The notes below the pieces were generated by a model. It saw only the letters and a list, made by a program, of their open reading frames with translations, ran no database searches and had not been told where the DNA came from. Positions 59,181-64,000 of a stretch of DNA of 64,000 nt are shown here, one piece after another; positions within the stretch are counted from its first letter, which is position 1; each line of letters opens with the position of its first letter. The DNA comes from Cytobacillus purgationiresistens. GTDB taxonomy: Bacteria > Bacillota > Bacilli > Bacillales > Cytobacillaceae. The stretch is taken from assembly GCF_030813235.1 (NCBI RefSeq), contig NZ_JAUSUB010000006.1, positions 1 through 64,000 on the forward strand, written 5' to 3'. The position numbers and the translations under genes were made by a program.

Positions 59181-61004
59181 TTAAAGAGGTTCAACCAATT
59201 CATCCGTTCCTCGATTTTCAAGTTCGGTCAAAAGTTCAGAGGTAGTTTCCCATTCAATACATCCATTCGGAGTAGATGCTGTATGGTCAATAAGTGCTTT
59301 AAGCAGCTGACGAACTCTATCGAATGCATCAGTGTCCTCAGTCAATGTCATCAATGCATTATAGGGTTTTTCTCCTTTTACTTCCTCGTTAAAGTATGCC
59401 TCTTCAAAATTTGGAACAGATGCTAAAAGTCGCACTTTATCAGGAGTATTATGCATTCTTATCGATTCAATTATTTTCTCATTCGATGTCCAAGCCTTAT
59501 TTTTCTTTGGTTCACCATTAATTTTTATCTTGTTTGTATAGGGTCTGTCGCTGTCATGAAGAACTGAATAAGATGAATCAAAGTGATTTAGAATTTTCAC
59601 TAGCGATGCAATGGTATCTTTTCCTCTTGCCCTAATAATGTGAACCCCCTTAAATAGTTCAGGTTCTGACTCCAATATATATTTGAATGCAGTATATTCA
59701 GTATCTCCTTCAACAATAATTGAATGACCTCCAAAGAAGAATTCTGCGACATAGGGATCAAACATATTCAAAAGTTTTAATCTTTTTTTATCATTAATAT
59801 CAAGTAAAGCCCTTTTTGGTCTAAATAAAGTTGTCCCTTTTATATCTCCACTATCACTACGTTCCACTCTTACAATTGTGGTATTATCTCTTGCTAAATC
59901 TATAAATGCAGGCGAATGAGTAGTAACCATGACCTGCCAATTTCTATTTTTAGGAAGATCATAAAGACTTTTACACGCCTCACGAATAGCACTAGGATGT
60001 AAACAGAGCTCCGGTTCATCTAATAGTAAAACATGAGGTCTTTCGCTCTTCTTTTTCTTACTTAGTTCAGTCTCATTTACAAAACGAAGTGCAGCCCATA
60101 AGAGTGTTCTTCTGGCTCCGCTACCTTGCCTTGCAATTGAACTTTGGTAACCTCCCTGTGGTCCCATTAATAGTTGGGATTTTGCTTTAAATAAATTTAT
60201 ACTTTTTTCAAGATCTTCGTGAGGTCTAGCATCAAATTTAACTTCATATCCAGGGAAAACATCATTAATTAGAGATGATAACTCGTTTTCTGCATGGACT
60301 ATTTGCTCTTTTGAATCCAATAAGATTTGTTCTTGCATTTCCTGAATTGAGTTTAATAACTTTTCATAGTCAGTTTCTCCTTCGTCACTTTCATCTCTTG
60401 ATTTATTTGTTGAAATGCTTTTTACTCGCTCTGAGATAATAGAAGATAGTATTTCTGTAATTTCATTTGCTTGTTTTTCAGGGTTTTCAAACGCTTCTAC
60501 TAAATGGGCTTGTGGCCGCTGAGAATTTGCCACATTAGGTGCACCCCAAGGAACATTTTCTGACCATTCTTCTTGTTCAACATCATATCCTCTTCTTTTA
60601 GGTGCACCCACATCTTCCCAAATCCACTGTTCACGGACATATTTTTCTTGCGTCACTTCGTCCACTCTAATCCAGCGCTCGCCGGGACTATTATCATGAA
60701 CAACAGTATGCAACTCTATTTCAGGATAAAAACCTTTAATAATTTCTCCATTAGGAAAATCATCAATTGACAGTTTACCTGCGTTAGAGCCTTGAGACAT
60801 AATTACTTCATACGCTTTTAAAATAGTGCTTTTCCCAGCGTTATTTGAACCAACTAAAACAACTATATCATCCAACTCAATTTCAACCGGTTTGTTTCCA
60901 ATACACCTAAAGTTTTTTATTATTAGTTTACTTAATCGAGGTCTAGGTACTTCTGGATTACTCGATTCCAAAGTTACTTCTAATTCTGTCTTTTTTTTAG
61001 CCAT
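59181..61004 (-). CDS. OLD-family ATPase with TOPRIM nuclease domain
   Basis: A 607-residue protein. An SMC/ABC-type ATPase carries Walker A GSNNAGKST (52-60), a signature-like QGSGARRTLLWA and Walker B VLLLDEPELCLHP, the latter two in the middle third. The C-terminal TOPRIM domain has the Glu of IIVEGDTEY (near 435) and the acidic HDSDRPY (near 490). This is the layout of OLD nucleases and of the GajA subunit of Gabija. No UvrD-like GajB gene adjoins it in this window, so a stand-alone (class 1) OLD is more likely. Start ATG at 61004 after GGAGGAG. Anti-phage action is inferred from family and island context. Confidence 0.85.
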   Translation of the reverse strand: MAKKKTELEVTLESSNPEVPRPRLSKLIIKNFRCIGNKPVEIELDDIVVLVGSNNAGKSTILKAYEVIMSQGSNAGKLSIDDFPNGEIIKGFYPEIELHTVVHDNSPGERWIRVDEVTQEKYVREQWIWEDVGAPKRRGYDVEQEEWSENVPWGAPNVANSQRPQAHLVEAFENPEKQANEITEILSSIISERVKSISTNKSRDESDEGETDYEKLLNSIQEMQEQILLDSKEQIVHAENELSSLINDVFPGYEVKFDARPHEDLEKSINLFKAKSQLLMGPQGGYQSSIARQGSGARRTLLWAALRFVNETELSKKKKSERPHVLLLDEPELCLHPSAIREACKSLYDLPKNRNWQVMVTTHSPAFIDLARDNTTIVRVERSDSGDIKGTTLFRPKRALLDINDKKRLKLLNMFDPYVAEFFFGGHSIIVEGDTEYTAFKYILESEPELFKGVHIIRARGKDTIASLVKILNHFDSSYSVLHDSDRPYTNKIKINGEPKKNKAWTSNEKIIESIRMHNTPDKVRLLASVPNFEEAYFNEEVKGEKPYNALMTLTEDTDAFDRVRQLLKALIDHTASTPNGCIEWETTSELLTELENRGTDELVEPL

Positions 61005-61295
61005 AATTAACTCCTCCATTTCTAGAATCTAACAAATAATTCATCTTTTAAATCAATGCAAATGACCTATATAATTTCCATTATATTCTACCACTTTTAA
61101 ATATACAAAATAAAGAATTTTCTTATTTTATATCCTTTTTTGTATTTTTTAAGGAAAATTCTATTTCAGAGATATTTAATGAATAATATTAAGGAAAAAA
61201 ACTTAGAGTTCAATAAGCATTGCTTTTTATTCAATTTGTGGAGAAATGTACTTAAACTAACAGTGGCTTTTGTAGAATAACCTCTTTTAAATTTC

Positions 61296-61325
61296 AAAAG
61301 CGCCCTCTTATTGAGGAGCGCTTTG
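61296..61325 (-). terminator. Terminator overlapping the end of the short YolD-like gene
   Basis: AAGCGC-CTC / GAG-GCGCTT hairpin nearly identical to that at 58941. The last five codons of the minus-strand gene, including its TAA, form part of the stem. The 290 bp between 61005 and 61295 are AT-rich with no gene visible. Confidence 0.75.
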
Positions 61326-61568
61326 AATGGATAATATATCTATGAACTTCACTTTAATCGTGTTATAGCTACTTTCAATATGTATAAGCTGAGATTGTAC
61401 ATCAAGCTTAACTATTTTCCCTTGTACGGGTTCTCTTTGCCATAAAGTAATCAAAACATCACTTTTCTCTCTATGAGCTTCAACTACTGCATTTCCCAAT
61501 TCTTCTAATTCAAATTCATCCCTTGAAGGTCGCTGAGGTTTAGACTTCTTAGGCATTTTTACTCCCAT
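61308..61568 (-). CDS. Short YolD-like protein
   Basis: An 86-residue protein with a basic N-terminus (MGVKMPKKSKPQRPSRDEFE), a helix (ELEELGNAVVEAHREKSDV) and a small beta domain (VLITLWQREPVQGKIVKLD) ending VKFIDILSIQ, the outline of YolD-like proteins. ATG at 61568 lies 8 nt after GAGGAG. Its promoter has a LexA-type box in the spacer, so SOS induction is predicted. YolD proteins in B. subtilis are encoded with Y-family polymerases, but none is visible here. Confidence 0.7.
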   Translation of the reverse strand: MGVKMPKKSKPQRPSRDEFELEELGNAVVEAHREKSDVLITLWQREPVQGKIVKLDVQSQLIHIESSYNTIKVKFIDILSIQSAPQ

Positions 61569-61601
61569 TATCTTCACTCCTCATTCATCTTGTTACCATA
61601 A

Positions 61602-61660
61602 ATTATATACGAACTTTTGTTCTATTTCAATTGATAAAGGAACATATGTTTGCATATAAT
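61602..61660. promoter_or_regulatory. Divergent SOS promoters with two LexA (DinR) boxes
   Basis: Minus strand: TTGAAA (61625-61630), 17 bp, TATAAT (61602-61607). Plus strand: TTGATA (61631-61636), 18 bp, TATAAT (61655-61660). Between each pair lies a LexA-like site: CGAACTTTTGTTCT (61610-61623) and GGAACATATGTTTG (61639-61652), against the Bacillus consensus CGAACNNNNGTTCG. The geometry would let LexA block both promoters. Confidence 0.82.
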
Positions 61661-61682
61661 ATAAACGTAAGGGGATGGAATT

Positions 61683-62018
61683 ATGATTCGTGACCGTGGG
61701 AAAATGAAATGGCAGAGCGCTTTTTTTATGCCGGAACATGTGAAGATACTTAAAGATATTGAGGTTGATGCCAATAAAACATCAAAGCCGCAGCTCGATG
61801 AGCAGCAATTGGAAGAAATACAAATTGTTATTATGGATTCTTTTGATTACAGCCTGCCTATTAAGATTTCCACTTGGCAGAATGGTTTCTCCAATCATAT
61901 GACTGTAATCGTTGATAAATTGGATATGATAAAGAAAGAAATTAGGGTGGAAATTCAAACTGATTATGAAATGAAATGTATACATATCGATAAGATAATT
62001 GCTGCTGAAAGGATATGA
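61683..62018 (+). CDS. YolD-like family protein
   Basis: A 111-residue protein with the family hallmarks: IRDRGKMKWQSAFFMPEHV at the start, the KPQLDEQQLEEI helix near 40-51, and a beta-rich C-terminal domain ending IHIDKIIAAERI. ATG after AAGGGG. YolD-like genes are usually LexA-controlled partners of UvrX/YqjW-type translesion polymerases; here a perfect SOS promoter is present but the polymerase gene is missing. It runs into the next gene with overlapping or touching codons. Confidence 0.88.
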   Translation: MIRDRGKMKWQSAFFMPEHVKILKDIEVDANKTSKPQLDEQQLEEIQIVIMDSFDYSLPIKISTWQNGFSNHMTVIVDKLDMIKKEIRVEIQTDYEMKCIHIDKIIAAERI

Positions 62019-62020
62019 CA

Positions 62021-62392
62021 ATGACTAGGATACCGGAAAATGATCGTGATCTTATTGAACAGGCCATATACTTACCCATGATAGTCATCATTCTTGAACG
62101 TGATTTGCAGATAATTGAAAAGGCACCATTTAAGATTAACCGTCCTTATCTAACTCTTGTGGAAAATACACTGAAGAAGGTGCAACGGGACCTAAAAGAA
62201 GTAAGAGACAAAATGAGGAAAGGTAATATGAAGGTTCATCAAATTAGCCATGATGACACTTTTACGATGTTTTCATTCCTATATAAGGGATATGAAGAAC
62301 AACATAATTATTTCAATCCACGACTTAGAAATAAGTGTGAGGAATTATTAGATTTTTACCTAAACAAAAAGGACTTTAGAACTATAACGTAG
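62021..62392 (+). CDS. Hypothetical protein co-transcribed with YolD
   Basis: A 123-residue, mostly helical protein: TRIPENDRDLIEQAIYLPMI at the start, a basic central helix (LKKVQRDLKEVRDKMRKG), then HDDTFTMFSFLYKGYEEQ. ATG at 62021 is 7 nt after AAAGGA; an ATG two codons earlier is too close. It starts 2 bp after the YolD stop, so it should share SOS control. I do not recognise the family. Confidence 0.75.
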   Translation: MTRIPENDRDLIEQAIYLPMIVIILERDLQIIEKAPFKINRPYLTLVENTLKKVQRDLKEVRDKMRKGNMKVHQISHDDTFTMFSFLYKGYEEQHNYFNPRLRNKCEELLDFYLNKKDFRTIT

Positions 62393-62424
62393 TAATATTA
62401 TAGTTAGAAAGGAGGTAATCATAA

Positions 62425-62610
62425 GTGAAATACGAGCCTTTGGGCTTTATTGAAAGTGGTGTTACTTACCATATCTGTGCAGATAAAAAAACAGTAACTG
62501 TAACTGCCAAAATAGGGGCAGTTGTAATCAAGTGCACAGGAGTGACATTTAAGGAAACAATTGCAGAAGCAAAAAGATTAATTAATAATGAACTTCATTC
62601 TAAAATTTAG
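62425..62610 (+). CDS. Small hypothetical protein, 61 residues
   Basis: GTG start after a strong AAAGGAGG. The sequence (KYEPLGFIESGVTYHICADK, then KTVTVTAKIGAVVIKCTGVT and a C-terminal helix EAKRLINNELHSKI) suggests a small beta-sheet plus helix. It lies 32 bp after the previous gene, probably the third gene of the SOS transcript. Unknown function. Confidence 0.65.
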   Translation: MKYEPLGFIESGVTYHICADKKTVTVTAKIGAVVIKCTGVTFKETIAEAKRLINNELHSKI

Positions 62611-62612
62611 AC

Positions 62613-62640
62613 TCCTCTCTTTTGAGAAGGGTTATTTTTT
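62613..62640 (+). terminator. Probable terminator after the 61-residue gene
   Basis: CTCCTCTC-TTTT-GAGAAGGG hairpin followed by a T-rich run. It would end the SOS transcript. Confidence 0.6.
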
Positions 62641-62703
62641 TTATGTCAAAGAAGGACAAATGACCTACATGAAGAATTTTAATAATAAGGGGCGTGGTGA
62701 ATT

Positions 62704-62817
62704 ATAAAGCTTGATAATGAGTGGGTTGAGTTGATTATTGAAGCAAAGTGTTTTGGTATTACTATAAATGAAATTAAGTTGTTTTTTAAAATGAATTCAC
62801 AAAATAAACATAGATAA
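62704..62817 (+). CDS. SinI-family antirepressor, start unclear or frameshifted
   Basis: The frame from about 62704 reads KLDNEWVELIIEAKCFGIT followed by INEIKLFFKMNSQ. This aligns with the SinR-binding part of SinI (B. subtilis LDQEWVELMVEAK, then PEEIRKYL). No ATG, GTG or TTG precedes it in frame; after an in-frame TGA come only ATT (62701) and ATA (62704), about 8-11 nt after AAGGGG. A different frame from ATG at 62669 encodes MKNFNNKGRGEL and stops right here, so a one-base indel could have split the gene. Type (live or broken) is undecided. Confidence 0.65.
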   Translation: MKLDNEWVELIIEAKCFGITINEIKLFFKMNSQNKHR

Positions 62818-62839
62818 AAATTGAAAAGGAGTAAAACTT

Positions 62840-63541
62840 ATGAAATTTATTTATCCATGCAAGGAGTGTGTCACTACCGAGAATTATAGTATGAATTCTA
62901 TAGATATGAATGATACAGGAGATTATACTTTTGAATGTAACTATGGTCATACATCAAATTTAACAATTTATGATGAGAAGTTTTCTATTCTATATGATAT
63001 GGGAGCACTCGCTTTATTTGACGGATATTATAGAGAAGCAGTTTCAAGTTTTGCTGCATCATTAGAAAGGTTTTATGAATTTTTTATTAAAGTACTCATA
63101 GATAAAAATGATGTTCCCTTTGCTGAGTATGAAAAAACGTGGAAATTAGTTTCTAAACAATCCGAAAGACAGATAGGCGCTTTTTATTTTTTATACGTAA
63201 CAGAATTCACAAAAGCTCCGCCTAAAATCCCTAATCAAGAAGTTGAATTCAGAAATAAAGTCATCCATAAAGGGTATATACCTAGCAAGAAGGAAGCATA
63301 TTCCTATGCTAAGTTTATTTTTGAATATATAAAAGAACTTATGCTACTTTTAGTTGACCATCAAAAAAACATTCTTAATGTAGTTTTTCAAAAGAATTCT
63401 GGAAAGGGTAAAAACTTTGTAGAAAATGAATTTATTTCATACCTTTTACCAGTTAATTTATCTAAGTCGCAACTCTCAAAGAGAAAGTTTGATGAATCAA
63501 TTGATGAATTTAAATATAATAAAGGTCTCTACGAAAAATAA
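62840..63541 (+). CDS. Zinc-ribbon plus HEPN-like protein
   Basis: A 233-residue protein. Residues C7, C10, C33 and H37 (PCKEC; ECNYGH) look like a zinc site. A helical domain follows with FRNKVIHKG, giving the R-x4-H motif (R138, H143) of HEPN RNases, and helices before and after as in HEPN folds (EAVSSFAASLERFYEFFIKV). HEPN domains occur in toxin-antitoxin, abortive-infection and CRISPR-linked RNases. No obvious antitoxin (MNT) gene adjoins it. ATG after AAAAGGAG. The assignment is from motif only. Confidence 0.6.
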   Translation: MKFIYPCKECVTTENYSMNSIDMNDTGDYTFECNYGHTSNLTIYDEKFSILYDMGALALFDGYYREAVSSFAASLERFYEFFIKVLIDKNDVPFAEYEKTWKLVSKQSERQIGAFYFLYVTEFTKAPPKIPNQEVEFRNKVIHKGYIPSKKEAYSYAKFIFEYIKELMLLLVDHQKNILNVVFQKNSGKGKNFVENEFISYLLPVNLSKSQLSKRKFDESIDEFKYNKGLYEK

Positions 63542-63542
63542 C

Positions 63543-63570
63543 CGAAGCCCCTCAAATGAAGGGCTTCTTT
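63543..63570 (+). terminator. Terminator after the HEPN-like gene
   Basis: GAAGCCC / GGGCTTC with a 10-nt loop and a T-rich tail, directly after the stop. The next 230 bp are AT-rich with no gene seen. Confidence 0.88.
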
Positions 63571-63801
63571 AATTCTTTTACTTTACGCAAATTGCAAATT
63601 TGATATGTATCATAATAAAACTATTTAGGTTTTTTCATATTACACTTATTCTTTTGGATAGAAAAACTCTATTAGAGAAAATATAATGTTATCCCCAAAA
63701 TACAAATAACCTTTATCCCATATTATGAATTATTTGAAATTACCCGTTAATATCAACTTAATTACCTATTATTTGTAAATAGTATATTAGGAGGATGAAA
63801 A

Positions 63802-64000
63802 TTGGAAAGTATAAAATTAGAAGATAATATAGAGGTATTAAAAAATATTTATAAAATGTCAGATGATTTATTGGATTCAATTATTGGTACTAAAAAAGAT
63901 AGCAACGAATACTATGAATCAATTGAAATCTCTACTCTATTAACCCACATGGATAGTATAGATGAAACTGAACGATTATATTTTATAATTGATTCTTTGC
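63802..64000 (+). CDS. Hypothetical protein, 3' end beyond the window
   Basis: TTG start with AGGAGG 8 nt upstream; the frame is open to the window end (66 residues seen). The sequence is acidic and helical (ESIKLEDNIEVLKNIYKM and later LLTHMDSIDETERLYFII). No family recognised from this part. Confidence 0.6.
   Translation, partial: MESIKLEDNIEVLKNIYKMSDDLLDSIIGTKKDSNEYYESIEISTLLTHMDSIDETERLYFIIDSL

Noticed and set aside
59124-59426. 100-codon plus-strand frame opposite the OLD gene end
   Set aside because: Antisense shadow of the OLD coding region, no ribosome binding site.
59181-61004. Complete Gabija system
   Set aside because: A GajA-like protein alone is not Gabija; no UvrD-like helicase gene lies on either side.

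Overview
The window is chromosomal DNA of a low-GC, endospore-forming member of the Bacillaceae. The gene order follows the Bacillus subtilis blocks aspS-hisS...recJ, secDF-comN-spoVB...ruvAB, bofC-coxA-safA-nadACB/nifS-niaR, pheA-pheB-obg-spo0B-rpmA-prp-rplU and spoIVFBA-minDC-mreDCB-radC. Several sporulation genes (spoVB, bofC, coxA-like, safA, spo0B, spoIVFA, spoIVFB) confirm a spore former. It is not B. subtilis itself: an RNase E/G gene sits next to rplU, a complete mrp Na+/H+ antiporter operon sits between ruvA and bofC, and the intergenic regions carry several repeat families.

Layout. 1-13.3 kb: 51-bp palindromic repeats, a NERD protein, 6S RNA, aspS and hisS under a T-box, a small HTH protein, a five-SH3 amidase, then dtd, rel, apt and recJ. 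13.3-26.2 kb: a second 51-bp array, a LapA-like protein, a CDF exporter, secDF, a 126-bp repeat array, comN, spoVB, a DUF421 protein, a TIGR04086 protein, yajC, tgt, queA, a DUF2905 protein, ruvB and ruvA. 26.3-33.1 kb: mrpA-G with a divergent KdpD/Usp-like gene. 33.1-38.7 kb: a lone small tyrosine recombinase, then bofC, coxA-like, a ysxE-like kinase, safA, and decayed sequence. 38.7-44.3 kb: NAD synthesis (nadA, nadC, nadB) divergent from nifS and niaR. 44.3-45.0 kb: a 52-bp tandem array. 45.0-58.2 kb: pheA, pheB, obg, spo0B, the ribosomal L27/Prp/L21 operon, rng, spoIVFBA, minCD and mreBCD.

58.3-64 kb is the accessory part. radC has lost its 5' half; only the C-terminal JAMM domain remains. 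From about 58.6 kb the sequence is unlike the conserved backbone and runs past the window end. It encodes a small membrane protein, a membrane-protein remnant, an OLD-family ATPase/TOPRIM nuclease, two divergent YolD-like genes whose back-to-back promoters each have a LexA-type box in the spacer, two small unknown proteins, a SinI-like antirepressor with no normal start codon, and a zinc-ribbon/HEPN-like protein with an Rx4H motif. The simplest reading is a mobile or defence island inserted in radC, partly under SOS control.

The backbone genes are housekeeping and sporulation functions, with mostly Rho-independent terminators and strong ribosome binding sites. Everything here is read by eye from sequence; family assignments come from recognisable motifs and gene order, not from database searches.
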